A stretch of DNA of 50,426 nt from Desulfobacteraceae bacterium 4572_130 (GTDB lineage Bacteria; Desulfobacterota; Desulfobacteria; Desulfobacterales; Desulfobacteraceae), in contig NBLN01000013.1 in assembly GCA_002084425.1 (NCBI GenBank), positions 1 through 50,426 of the forward strand. Direction: 5' to 3'. The notes under the pieces are model-generated. The model searched no databases and had not been told where the DNA came from. It worked only from the letters and a program-made list of their open reading frames with translations. Each line of letters starts with the position of its first letter. Positions within the stretch are counted from its first letter, which is position 1. Shown in pieces: positions 18,202 through 26,573 of this stretch. Position numbers and translations under genes: made by a program.

Positions 18202-18217
18202 TTTCCCTTCTGGGAAA
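18202..18217 (+). promoter_or_regulatory. Hairpin in the flgM 5' leader
   Basis: TTTCCC-TTCT-GGGAAA forms a perfect 6-bp stem with a tetraloop, ten bases before the AGAGGT ribosome-binding site. It could modulate translation or mRNA stability; this is inference. Confidence 0.45.
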
Positions 18218-18238
18218 ATAACAAAAAAGAGGTATAAA

Positions 18239-18544
18239 ATGGAAATTACAAATCCTAAAACAAATCTTATTAATCAGACATATAGTTCAAAAACAAGTGA
18301 TAAAATTAAAAAAGAAAATTCTAATATTAAAGAAGAAACTGGCCAAAGGGATAGTGATAAGGTAAATCTTTCTAATAGGACAAAGGATATTCAAAAAATT
18401 TTTACAGCCATGGATAATAATGTAGAAAATAAAGAAAGAGCTACCCGCATAGCAAATATTAAAGAAGATGTGCAAGCAAACAAATACAAAGTGGATGCTG
18501 AAAAAATTGCTGAAAAAATGGTAAAGTTTCTTATGGATACCTAA
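18239..18544 (+). CDS. flgM: Anti-sigma-28 factor FlgM
   Basis: FlgM binds FliA (sigma-28) and blocks late flagellar transcription until it is exported through the completed hook-basal body. The 101-residue protein has the family pattern: a disordered, polar N-terminal half, then DKVNLSNRTKDIQKI, and the C-terminal sigma-binding helices IANIKEDVQANKYKVDAEKI followed by AEKM. The start is set by AGAGGT nine bases upstream. A sigma-28 promoter lies at 18160-18186, consistent with feedback control. Presence of flgM implies a functional flagellar regulon elsewhere, since no other flagellar gene is recognisable in the window. Confidence 0.9.
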   Translation: MEITNPKTNLINQTYSSKTSDKIKKENSNIKEETGQRDSDKVNLSNRTKDIQKIFTAMDNNVENKERATRIANIKEDVQANKYKVDAEKIAEKMVKFLMDT

Positions 18545-18847
18545 TCTAATTGAAAAAATATATGAAAGTTCTATAATTTCTTTAAGAATAAGATATTTTG
18601 TACTTATTCTGACTTCTCGTTTTTATATAAATTTAATAAAAAAACTAAAATTTAAATATCGTTAATTAATTAGGTAAAATTCTTCCTAATATCCAGCAAT
18701 ATTTTCCTCATAATTTAAAATCCTTTCAGGCTTTTCACCCAGACAATATGAACTAACATGTTGAATTTATTATCTGTTATTATTTTATTAATTCTTTAAA
18801 CTAATTTGGCTTGTTTGTTGCTTTTAAAATTATTATCATAAAAAAAA

Positions 18848-18940
18848 TTTTATATGAACGAATTTATAACTACTTAATATTCTTTCATGTTTCATTGTAA
18901 GGCAAACTAAGAACTATATCTGCATTATGTCAGTTATTAA
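18848..18940 (+). repeat. Two-hairpin repeat, copy A
   Basis: This is a near-complete copy: TATATGAACGAATT ... ATTCTTTCATGTTTC (hairpin 1), TGTAAGGCAAAC ... ATATCTGCATTATG (hairpin 2) and the end CAGTTATTAA. The stretch between the two arms of hairpin 2 is shorter than in other copies. It ends about 20 bases before the start of the next gene. Confidence 0.85.
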
Positions 18941-18962
18941 CAAAAAAATAGGAGTTAATATA

Positions 18963-19412
18963 ATGATAAATAAAATAAACCAGAATATACAAAATCTTAC
19001 TGATAAAAAAATAGAAATAAAAGAAAATAATCAAAGCAATTTATTTCAGCAAACCCTAGAAAAAGCTGGAAATAAAATAAAAAATTCTGAAATTCATAAT
19101 ATATCTTCTAAATCTTTAAAAGAAATACCATCTAAATCATTGGGAATGTATAATTCATATTCAAGTATTGAAATTAAAACAGATAAACTTCTTCAAATGC
19201 TTGAGTATTATTCAACTCAGATAGGAGATCCTAAAATTTCCTTAAAAAGGATTGAGCCTGTACTGGAACAGATAAAAACACAAGCAGAAAAACTAATTCA
19301 AAAAACAAAAGATTTGCCAGATGTAAATTCTGATATTAAAAATATTGCTAGGGAATGTGCCCTTATGGCAAATACAGAATATATTAAATTTCAGCGGGGA
19401 GATTATCTCTAG
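18963..19412 (+). CDS. Uncharacterised small protein next to flgM
   Basis: I do not recognise a family. An ATG at 18963 is preferred over one at 18927 because TAGGAGTTAAT precedes it at ribosome-binding distance and the upstream ATG lies inside a dispersed repeat. The product has 149 residues, no signal peptide and no membrane segment. The first half is polar and probably disordered (Asn/Lys/Ser-rich). The second half forms amphipathic helices (TDKLLQMLEYYSTQIGDP, then LKRIEPVLEQIKTQAEKLI) and ends in a conserved-looking TEYIKFQRGDYL. Position after flgM, and helix content, suggest a flagellar accessory or FlgN-like role, but the sequence is not a clear FlgN. Confidence 0.7.
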   Translation: MINKINQNIQNLTDKKIEIKENNQSNLFQQTLEKAGNKIKNSEIHNISSKSLKEIPSKSLGMYNSYSSIEIKTDKLLQMLEYYSTQIGDPKISLKRIEPVLEQIKTQAEKLIQKTKDLPDVNSDIKNIARECALMANTEYIKFQRGDYL

Positions 19413-19672
19413 GAGTTTGAAATATTTATTGCTTAATCAAACCAAATAAATCTAACCTAACTTAAAGGAATAAACTGAAACACTTATCCTTTGCTAATCC
19501 CTTAATTAATATTTCCTTTATCTCTTTATTCTATTTTAATAATTTATTTTCTATAGGGCATTTGCTTACTTGTTTAGCAGATTTTTATTCATAGGGGGGC
19601 AAAACACATATCATATTGGCTCTTACTTGAGTGTATTAGCTCTAAAGGCTATTTGTGTTTGATATATTTAAA

Positions 19673-20236
19673 TTATTTTTTATCTTGTTTTTTTTCATGT
19701 GTTTTTTTGCTGCATAAAATTTCAAATTTTTTTATTTGAATATTATCAATCTCTTCCATTTTTAAGGTATTTAAATTTACTGTTTTTAAAAAAGCTAAAT
19801 TTTCAAGTTTTGTCATAAAATCTGCTACAGTTTTATCATCAAAAGACATACCTTGTATTAATACTTTATCATCATATGTTTTTAAATTTGTAAGCCACAT
19901 TTTTTCAGGAATTATTATTTCTGTAATTTTATTAACAAGTATTAAGGAATCTTTTCCCCTTGCATTAAGAAGTTTTATGATTTTAATTTGTTTTTCAAGA
20001 ACTTGTAATTTCCCCCTAAGCTTATCTAACTTGTCTGCCTCTTTTTTATAAATTTCAATTTGTTTTTCTGCATTTCTTATATTTTTTTTAAGGTTTTGGG
20101 TTTTATTTTTAATAAAAATACTGGCTCCTGCTAGAAAAAGTATAAATATTATTATAACTGCATATATAAATTTTCTTTGGAAAATATTTGTACTTTTAGT
20201 GGTGTAATTAATGGGTAATAGATTTATTAATATCAT
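19673..20236 (-). CDS. pilN: PilN-like type IV pilus assembly protein
   Basis: PilN is a bitopic inner-membrane protein that links cytoplasmic PilM to PilO in the type IV pilus alignment complex. The 187-residue product begins with ILINLLPINY, the N-terminal tail that PilM grips, followed by one transmembrane helix (about residues 25-43) and a coiled coil (about 44-90). The C-terminal part KMWLTNLKTYDDKVLIQGMS is the periplasmic ferredoxin-like domain. Its start overlaps pilM by 4 bases, giving translational coupling. No pilO, pilP or pilQ follows, which is unusual for this operon. Confidence 0.85.
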   Translation of the reverse strand: MILINLLPINYTTKSTNIFQRKFIYAVIIIFILFLAGASIFIKNKTQNLKKNIRNAEKQIEIYKKEADKLDKLRGKLQVLEKQIKIIKLLNARGKDSLILVNKITEIIIPEKMWLTNLKTYDDKVLIQGMSFDDKTVADFMTKLENLAFLKTVNLNTLKMEEIDNIQIKKFEILCSKKTHEKKQDKK

Positions 20237-21324
20237 TTATCACCTAGTTTTCTTAAAGCCAGTCCAAGAACAACAGGAGATAGGGGAGCTATTTTGTTTA
20301 AGGAAGAATCTGAAAAATTACTCGAAGTAATTATTCCTTTTTTAAAAGGATTAAATATTGATATTTTTGCTGGTATATTTAAAGAAAGAGTTTTTAAAAA
20401 TTCATTAATAAATACCCCGCCCCCAGAAAATATTATTTTTTTAACTGGCTCTTTGTTTGATTTCAGGGTCTTTGATTCCAAATCATAAGTATTTAAAACA
20501 CTGTAAATTTCAGAACACCATATTTGTGCAATTTCAAGGCTTATCTTTTTAAATTCCTTTGTTGTAATAAAATCATTTTCAGATTTTAAAATAATATTTT
20601 CAGCTTGCTCTATTGTACAATTTAGCATTGAAATTATCTTATCTCTTATATGAGAAATCCCAAATTTATTATTTCTAATCATTAAAGATGAAGTTTCTTT
20701 AAGAATATTAAAAGATGTTTTTGAATTCCCAATGTCAACAAGCATAACAATTTCATTTTCATTTTTTGGGGTAATAGTTTCATAAATATTTTGAAGAGCA
20801 AAAATGTCAACATCTATAATACATAAATTAAGCCTCACTAGATTAATAAGATCTATATATTCTAAAATAATATTTTTTTTTACAGTAACAACAAGAACAT
20901 TGATTTTTTCAGGAGAAAATTTATTTGTCCCTATAATTTGATAATCTAAATTTATGTTTTTAATATCATGATAAATATATTTTTTTATTTCAAAATCGAT
21001 TGATTTTTCAAGTTCCTGTTTAGATTTTTTCTTGGAAACAGTTATAGTATTTATTGTTACCAGAGAACAATTTATTGAAATTGCAACATTTTTTTTATTG
21101 ATTTTAAGAATTTTAAAAAGATTGGAAATAGATTTGGCAACAATTTTTTTGTTCTTAATATTTTGTTGGGCAGCTGGATTGGTAATAATTGTCCCAGGAG
21201 GGATTGCAGTAATACCAAAATTTTTTAGGAAAAGTTTTTTATCTATTTTTTCAAACTCAGCAACTTTTATAAATGATGATCCTATATCTATACCAATAAG
21301 ATGATTTTCCTTTAAAAAAGTCAT
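20233..21324 (-). CDS. pilM: PilM-like actin-fold ATPase
   Basis: PilM is the cytoplasmic FtsA/actin-like component of the type IV pilus inner-membrane platform; it binds ATP and the PilN tail. The 363-residue length is typical. The phosphate-1 motif is IGIDIGSSFIKVAEF at residues about 11-25, the phosphate-2 region is MLVDIGNSKTSFNI, and the adenosine motif is KIIFSGGGVFI. It forms an overlapping pair with pilN. The window also has a PilB-like ATPase 16 kb away, so the pilus genes are scattered. The reading frame looks intact. Confidence 0.9.
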   Translation of the reverse strand: MTFLKENHLIGIDIGSSFIKVAEFEKIDKKLFLKNFGITAIPPGTIITNPAAQQNIKNKKIVAKSISNLFKILKINKKNVAISINCSLVTINTITVSKKKSKQELEKSIDFEIKKYIYHDIKNINLDYQIIGTNKFSPEKINVLVVTVKKNIILEYIDLINLVRLNLCIIDVDIFALQNIYETITPKNENEIVMLVDIGNSKTSFNILKETSSLMIRNNKFGISHIRDKIISMLNCTIEQAENIILKSENDFITTKEFKKISLEIAQIWCSEIYSVLNTYDLESKTLKSNKEPVKKIIFSGGGVFINEFLKTLSLNIPAKISIFNPFKKGIITSSNFSDSSLNKIAPLSPVVLGLALRKLGDK

Positions 21325-21433
21325 AGTATATACTTTAAAAATAAAAGTGAAACAGTTGAATTTACAGGCAGTACGCTGTTTGAATGAAAAATAAATGGTT
21401 AGCTAAATAATTTAATAATATAGAACATAAACA

Positions 21434-21868
21434 TTATAGTCCAACTCCTATAAAACCAAGTACTATAGATGGATAAAAGAACCATTTATTCCATTTGAAC
21501 ATTCTAATTTGTACAATATTATGTTCTGACTCAATAATTTTTAATGGGTTATTATCTGGAAGTTTTTCTATTGCCGCTGCTTTATTTGAGGTGTATCGTA
21601 TATAGTACAGAGCACGAAAAAGTTCATGAAGAACAAATAAAAACATTGATAAACTCATAGAAATTATTGATATTATAAATATTTTGTCATCTATATTGCC
21701 TTTTACAAAAGTTGCCATTGCAAAAAATCCTGCAAATCCGAATGATATTATTGTACGATTATATTGGGATAGGAATTCAAAATCTTTTCCCATAGTTTGT
21801 ATATAGTTTTCGTTTTTTTTTATATAATCTGACATTTTCCCTTGTAACTCTAATATTAATGAATTCAT
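21434..21868 (-). CDS. Uncharacterised small membrane protein
   Basis: I do not recognise a family. The 144-residue protein has a polar N-terminus of about 38 residues with some coiled-coil character, then hydrophobic segments at about 39-56 (IISFGFAGFFAMATF) and 63-85 (IFIISIISMSLSMFLFVLHE). A polar loop follows, and a last hydrophobic stretch ends the chain (FFYPSIVLGFIGVGL). That suggests three transmembrane helices. It is transcribed toward pilM with a 110-base gap and may be independent. Its upstream side abuts a hairpin repeat and the integron-like insertion, so it might itself be cargo of a mobile region; its base composition, however, matches the host. Confidence 0.7.
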   Translation of the reverse strand: MNSLILELQGKMSDYIKKNENYIQTMGKDFEFLSQYNRTIISFGFAGFFAMATFVKGNIDDKIFIISIISMSLSMFLFVLHELFRALYYIRYTSNKAAAIEKLPDNNPLKIIESEHNIVQIRMFKWNKWFFYPSIVLGFIGVGL

Positions 21869-21892
21869 AAAAAGTTTTAGTTTAAGATATAT

Positions 21893-21957
21893 ATGGCTAA
21901 GTAAAAAACTTCATATACAAGCTATAGTATTTTAAAGTCTTGAAAAAATACTATAAC
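21893..21957 (+). repeat. Second hairpin repeat, left part of a split copy
   Basis: ATGGCTAAGTAAAAAAC, ATACAAGCTATAG and TTTTAAAGTCTTGAAAA match the copy at 47107-47236. An 11-bp stem pairs TATAGTATTTT (21923-21933) with AAAATACTATA (21945-21955). The match stops at about 21957 and resumes at 23175. Confidence 0.75.
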
Positions 21958-23174
21958 CTTGCGCATGAGCGGCGCAAGGGTAATATACGATCAGTTCATC
22001 AAATTACACATTATTCATTCGGGACTCCCAAAACCGACAAAAAAACTGCGCCTCTTGCATCCGACTTAATGCGCTTTGTTAGACCAAGCCATTAAAATAC
22101 CTAATAAAAGAAACCTTCTTTGGTGAGATGGGTTAAGAGATAATCAGCAAAATTCCTTAATTCCAAGTTTTTATCAAGGGAAGCTATATGAATAAGCAGT
22201 GTTTCAGCATCTTCTTGCTTAATGAGATAATATAAGCATTAATGCACTTCGACGTACTTCGAAATCAAGCTGTTTGTCCTCAATAATACCCTGTAATTTT
22301 ATCACATTATCTGAGACAGTAAGCTCAACAATTGTATACGCACACTGCCCTACAGTCCCTCGTTCAAAACCATTATCATCGACTAAACTGATAAGCGGGA
22401 TTAATATATCTCGATCATATTTTTTGAATTTCTCAAGAAGTCTGTTTCGAACTTTTGCATCTAAAGTGTTATCTTTGTGCCAAAAGATATCCTCATGTCC
22501 AGGAACAAGAGAGAATATATATGCTATCCAGTATATGAATAAAGGGGGCGTTCTCTTATAATTGACTCAAATAGATCCCAGTTTTTTTTCGTTGCGGTAA
22601 CCATAAAATAGAGATTTGACGCCAATAAAATGCATGTCAAAATCATTTGATAATGCAAAATCGACCGATCTGTCGTAGTCCAGTATAATTGATTTTCCAA
22701 GAAATATGGGAAGAAAAAAATTTTTAAATCCATTATGGTCAAATTTATTTAACGGCCGCTTAGGAAATGTGATCTGATAAGGGCCGTTTTCAACAAGCGA
22801 TCTATTCCGCTTCAGAAAGGATGAAATGTTTATCCAATAACCACAATTTTCTTCGGGATCATATACAATCCCAACTACAGGTAGTTTGTGGTTGTTCCAA
22901 TATGTAAAATGATCCTTACTCGAAGATATTTTGCATGAACTCTTTGTGTTATATGATTTCCCAGATTTTATTTGTATAAGAAGGCATTTGCCAGTAACGC
23001 TTTCACGATCAACGAGTTCTATAAATCCATCGTTTTACCATAGTCATTTTCTCGATGTATCTCATTAAAGATGCTATTAGCATGTTTAATCACATTCCTA
23101 ACGTAATTTACACCATCGCGTTCAGTCGAATTTATTTGCCTTCTTTTGGGCATTTACTCATCCTCTTTCGGTCT
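21958..23174 (-). mobile_element. Integron-cassette-like insertion carrying a decayed gene
   Basis: The segment interrupts a repeat whose uninterrupted copy lies at 47107-47236. On the minus strand the gene is preceded by GTTAGAC (complement of 23171-23177, fitting core GTTRRRY) 18 bases before its ATG. It is followed by GTCTAAC (complement of 22078-22084, fitting RYYYAAC) and AAAGCGCATTAAGTCGG, which resembles the left arm of an attC site. The matching right arm is absent, so the site is truncated. GC content is visibly higher than in the flanks. No integrase is present. The integron reading is inference. Confidence 0.55.
22101..23153 (-). pseudogene. Decayed DUF4365-domain gene with helical-repeat-like C-terminus
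   Basis: The reading starts at MPKRRQINSTERDG (ATG at 23153) and breaks near 23035, where one missing base turns a DYGKDDGFIELVDR-like motif into an early stop. In the next frame it continues through GFIELVDRESVTGKCLLIQI, KSGKSY, FTYWNNHKLPVVGIVYDP and GYWINISSF. These are hallmarks of DUF4365, a restriction-endonuclease-like fold often found in defence and mobile contexts. Further frame changes occur near 22560 and 22235, after which ERGTVGQCAYTIVEL and EVRRSALMLIL look like HEAT-type helices. At least three frameshifts separate the pieces, so no functional product is expected. It sits between integron-like core sites. Confidence 0.8.
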
Positions 23175-23208
23175 AACAAAGTATATGAAGAGTTTTTACG
23201 ACGCCATG
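23175..23208 (+). repeat. Second hairpin repeat, right part of the split copy
   Basis: CAAAGTATATGAAGAG, then TTTTTACGACGCCAT, matches 47202-47232 (CAAAGTAGATTGAGAAT, then TTTTACGGCGCCAT). It resumes the repeat broken at 21957. Confidence 0.7.
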
Positions 23209-23212
23209 TTTA

Positions 23213-23890
23213 TTATTTAACTATAATATTATCTCCGGGATATAGTCTTGAATTTTTGTGCAGTTTATTTATTTTTTTTAAATTATTAACTGTAGTGTTA
23301 TATCTCTTAGAAATGCTGTAAAGAGTATCTCCAGGTTTAACAGTATAAAATATTGATTTTTTGATTGAGGAAAATTTTTGTTTTGGTTTTATAATAGTTT
23401 TTTGGGGTAATTTTTTTCTACTGGCAATTTTATTTATCTCTCTTATATTTTTTTCAAGTCTTGATACTTTTGTTTCAATATTATTTTGTCTTTCAGTAAG
23501 ATAGTCCATTTTTGTAAAAACAGTATTTTCAAATCTTGCCATTTTTGTCTTATCAATCCCAAGATTGAAATCTTGTTTTTCTTCATCAGGTAAATCTTCT
23601 AAACTTAATTGATGTTTTTCTAGAATTTGTTCAAGTGTTGCAATTCTCTGCTCCATAGTTTTAATGGTTTTGCTAGTATTATCAGGGGAATTTTTAGATT
23701 CTGAAGGTCTGAAAAACAGAAAAAAAATAATCAATGTTACAAGACCTGCCCCCAAAAAAATAAATGAAAGTTCACTTTTTTTTAACATTGATAATCCAGA
23801 TTTTTCATTTGTATTATGTTTGTTTGTTGGTTGGTCTGATTCTTTTTTTTTTATTTCAGGTTTAATTGTTTTTAATGTTTTTTTTATCAT
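23213..23890 (-). CDS. Membrane-anchored LysM-domain protein with coiled coil
   Basis: The 225-residue product has a basic cytoplasmic tail, one transmembrane helix (SFIFLGAGLVTLIIFFLFF, about residues 41-59), a coiled coil (IATLEQILEKHQLSLEDL, later LTERQNNIETKVSRLEKNI), and a C-terminal LysM domain (YTVKPGDTLYSISKRYNTTV, ending LYPGDNIIVK). LysM binds peptidoglycan, so it is probably an inner-membrane protein reaching into the cell wall. I chose the ATG at 23890, preceded by AAGAGAA, because a longer reading from 23974 would run into the asnS coding region. It lies downstream of asnS in the same direction. The precise role is unknown; spacing or cell-wall tethering is a guess. Confidence 0.85.
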   Translation of the reverse strand: MIKKTLKTIKPEIKKKESDQPTNKHNTNEKSGLSMLKKSELSFIFLGAGLVTLIIFFLFFRPSESKNSPDNTSKTIKTMEQRIATLEQILEKHQLSLEDLPDEEKQDFNLGIDKTKMARFENTVFTKMDYLTERQNNIETKVSRLEKNIREINKIASRKKLPQKTIIKPKQKFSSIKKSIFYTVKPGDTLYSISKRYNTTVNNLKKINKLHKNSRLYPGDNIIVK

Positions 23891-23930
23891 TTTTTTCTCT
23901 TTTTTATTTTTATTTAAATTGATAGCAATT

Positions 23931-25310
23931 TTAAAAATCAATGCTTCCAGGAGTTCTTGGAAATGGTATAACATCTCTTATATTATTTATGCCTGTAATA
24001 AGCATTAAAAATCGCTCAAAACCCATGCCAAATCCTGAATGGGGAACAGAGCCAAATCTTCTTGAATCAAGATACCACCAGTATTTTTCCCTTGATAATT
24101 TATTTTTACTCATTTGTTTTTCAAGAACATTTAAGCGTTCTTCCCTTTGACTTCCGCCAATAATTTCTCCAATTCTTGGAACAAGCAAATCCATAGCAGC
24201 AACTGTTTTATTATCTGAATTAAGTCTCATATAAAAAGGTTTGATTTCCCTTGGATAGTTTGTAATAAAAACAGGTTTTTTAAAATAATCATCAGCAAGA
24301 AATTTTTCATGTTCAGATTGAAGATCCTTGCCCCATTGAATAATATGCTTAAATTTTTTTCCTGATTTATTAATAATCTCAATTGCTTCACTATATGTAA
24401 TTCTTTCATAGGTTGAATTTATAATAATTTCAATTGTTTTGCTGAGATTTTTGTCCACAAATTTTGTAAAAAGAGCAAGATCCTCATTACAGTGTTCTGT
24501 TACATAATTTGTAAGATATTTAATAAGTTCTTCTCCATGATCCATATTTTGATTTAAATCGCAAAATGCCATTTCAGGTTCAAGCATCCAAAATTCTGCA
24601 ACATGTCTGGTTGTATTGGAATTTTCAGCTCTAAATGTAGGTCCAAAAGTATAAACATCTCCCAGGGCCATGGCAAACATTTCAGCACAAAGTTGTCCAG
24701 ATACTGTAAGGTTTGTTTCTTGACCAAAAAAATCATTTTTAATATCCAGGCCATTTTTTTGAGCTGTAAAATAAGGATCAAAAGTTGTGATTTTAAACAT
24801 TTCTCCAGCACCTTCACAATCAGAACTTGTTATTATAGGTGAGCTTAAATATTTAAAACCCCTGTCCCTATAAAATTTATGAATAGCAAAATAAAGTTCA
24901 GATCTAATGCGAAATACAGCACCATATTTATTTGTTCTTGGCCTTAAATGGGCAATTGTTCTTAAAAATTCATCTGAATGCCTTTTTTTCTGTAATGGGT
25001 AAGTTTCCAAGGCAAGGCTTATTATTTCAATATTGGAAGCTATAATTTCAAATTTTTGTCCTTTTCCCAGAGATTTAACTATTTTTCCTATAATTGAAAT
25101 ACCAGAACTAATTGTTATTTTTTTAATATCACTATAATTTTCAAGTTTATCATCTGCTATAACCTGAATATTTTTAAGAGTTGACCCATCATTTATCTCT
25201 AGAAATGAAAATGTTTTTGAATTCCTTTTTGTTCTTACCCATCCTTTAATAAGTACTTTTTTTTCAGAAAAATCAGAATTAAGCAGTATATTTAATTTTA
25301 TTCTTTTCAT
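23931..25310 (-). CDS. asnS: Asparaginyl-tRNA synthetase
   Basis: AsnRS charges tRNA-Asn with asparagine. The 459-residue protein has an N-terminal OB-fold anticodon-binding domain (VLIKGWVRTKRNSKTFSFLE, residues about 19-38) and the class II catalytic core. Motif 2 is FRAENSNTTRHVAEFWMLEP, and motif 3 is GFGMGFERFLMLITGINNIR. The C-terminal DVIPFPRTPGS is the family ending. Presence of AsnS means this organism may not rely on the transamidation route. No T-box or attenuator was identified upstream in the 330-base gap. The downstream LysM gene starts 40 bases after the stop. Confidence 0.95.
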   Translation of the reverse strand: MKRIKLNILLNSDFSEKKVLIKGWVRTKRNSKTFSFLEINDGSTLKNIQVIADDKLENYSDIKKITISSGISIIGKIVKSLGKGQKFEIIASNIEIISLALETYPLQKKRHSDEFLRTIAHLRPRTNKYGAVFRIRSELYFAIHKFYRDRGFKYLSSPIITSSDCEGAGEMFKITTFDPYFTAQKNGLDIKNDFFGQETNLTVSGQLCAEMFAMALGDVYTFGPTFRAENSNTTRHVAEFWMLEPEMAFCDLNQNMDHGEELIKYLTNYVTEHCNEDLALFTKFVDKNLSKTIEIIINSTYERITYSEAIEIINKSGKKFKHIIQWGKDLQSEHEKFLADDYFKKPVFITNYPREIKPFYMRLNSDNKTVAAMDLLVPRIGEIIGGSQREERLNVLEKQMSKNKLSREKYWWYLDSRRFGSVPHSGFGMGFERFLMLITGINNIRDVIPFPRTPGSIDF

Positions 25311-25640
25311 TTAATTTCCAAGACTTTTGCACAATTAAATTTTTATAAAAAACAGATTTTTTTATCAATAATGCCCATAAATAAAGGCGTTTTCCTTCTT
25401 TTGTCTAAATTTCAGATTTTAGGTATTATAATACATATTCACCATGAAATTTAAACAAAATAGAACGATTATGCAAAGCTTTATTCCTTTTTTAAAAAAG
25501 ATATAATATTTATCAAAATAAATAATAATTTGATTAACAATCAAATCATATCGTCTATAGAAGTTGGGGATATTTAGTCAATATTTTATAAATTTAGACA
25601 TTTTATATTTTTATCATATGCTAGATATATATAGAGTAGT
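25311..25640. other. Intergenic stretch asnS / methyltransferase
   Basis: No gene is seen. The 25455-25482 segment (AAAATAGAACGATT then ATGCAAAGCT) is nearly repeated in the terminator downstream of the AOR gene (37466-37489). Confidence 0.4.
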
Positions 25641-26378
25641 TTAATATGTTTTTTCAAAAACAAGTATTAATGAACGACTCAACAATACAGGTGGGGCAAA
25701 GAGATTGCTTTGTATTTGATTAAGTTCAGTACTATTTTTAGTTTGCTTTTTTCCCTTTGAAAATTTAGTCCACAAATAACCCATTGCAATAAATGGTATC
25801 AATAAAGGTATGAGGATTTTCCTTTTGTATTTATCTCCTTTAATGCTAATCAAATGAGCACCAAAATATTTAAATAAATAATGTAATTGGATATAACTTA
25901 AAGATGTTATATGGCCTTTATCAATGTTTTTATGTTTGTGTGTTTTTGTATATGCTACTGGTGAGAACTGATAAAAGGTGCCTGTACATAAAAATTGGTA
26001 TCTGGAATACAAATTTTGTATGTTGGGAAGTGAAATTATGATTCGACCTTTTTTTTTGCATATGCGGGATAGTTCAGATATCAATTGTACTGGATTTAAA
26101 ATATGTTCAATTCCTTCCATGCAAATTACAGTATCAAACTCATTATCATTAAAAGGAAGTAGTTTTTCCATATCTACAAAAACATAATCTTTTTTTTCAT
26201 TATTAATATCAGCACAAATAACTTTATGATGATATTCCCTTAATTTTTCTGCTAATTTTCCATTTCCAGCAGGCATGTCCAATATTTTTTGTTTTTCATT
26301 TCTGCTTATAACAAGTTTAAATATAATTTCCATATAATCAGTATAGTTAGAAACATGGCTAAATTTTTTTTGTTTCAT
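25641..26378 (-). CDS. Class I SAM-dependent methyltransferase
   Basis: This 245-residue protein has the Rossmann-type SAM-binding core: motif I ILDMPAGNGKLAEKL (about residues 32-46), an acidic residue after strand 2 (VICADIN), motif post-II with VDMEKLLPFNDNEFDTVICM, then GIEHILNP and IIISLPN. This combination is typical of UbiE/COQ5-type Methyltransf_11 enzymes acting on small molecules, lipids or cell-surface sugars. A hydrophobic segment (ILIPLLIPFIAMGYLWTKF, residues about 190-208) suggests membrane association, as in some glycan-linked methyltransferases. The substrate cannot be told. It is monocistronic, and divergent from prfC. Confidence 0.8.
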   Translation of the reverse strand: MKQKKFSHVSNYTDYMEIIFKLVISRNEKQKILDMPAGNGKLAEKLREYHHKVICADINNEKKDYVFVDMEKLLPFNDNEFDTVICMEGIEHILNPVQLISELSRICKKKGRIIISLPNIQNLYSRYQFLCTGTFYQFSPVAYTKTHKHKNIDKGHITSLSYIQLHYLFKYFGAHLISIKGDKYKRKILIPLLIPFIAMGYLWTKFSKGKKQTKNSTELNQIQSNLFAPPVLLSRSLILVFEKTY

Positions 26379-26573
26379 ATTTATTCTTTTTCTAAAATTT
26401 ATCGACTATTATTCATACATATAGCTATTTTATAATGATTATGGTTACAAAAAACAAGCCATAAATAGAAGGTCGCCTTTAAGCTATATATATATTGATT
26501 AATCTCTTTAAATATTTTATAAATTTAAGCTTTTTATAGCATTCATTAGCATGCAAAAAGGGTATATTTTTCT

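Noticed and set aside
22274-22742. Short open frames inside the DUF4365 region as genes
   Set aside because: They are out-of-frame or antisense pieces of the decayed minus-strand gene.
23890-23974. Upstream start of the LysM protein
   Set aside because: It would overlap the asnS coding sequence. ATG 23890 has its own ribosome-binding site.
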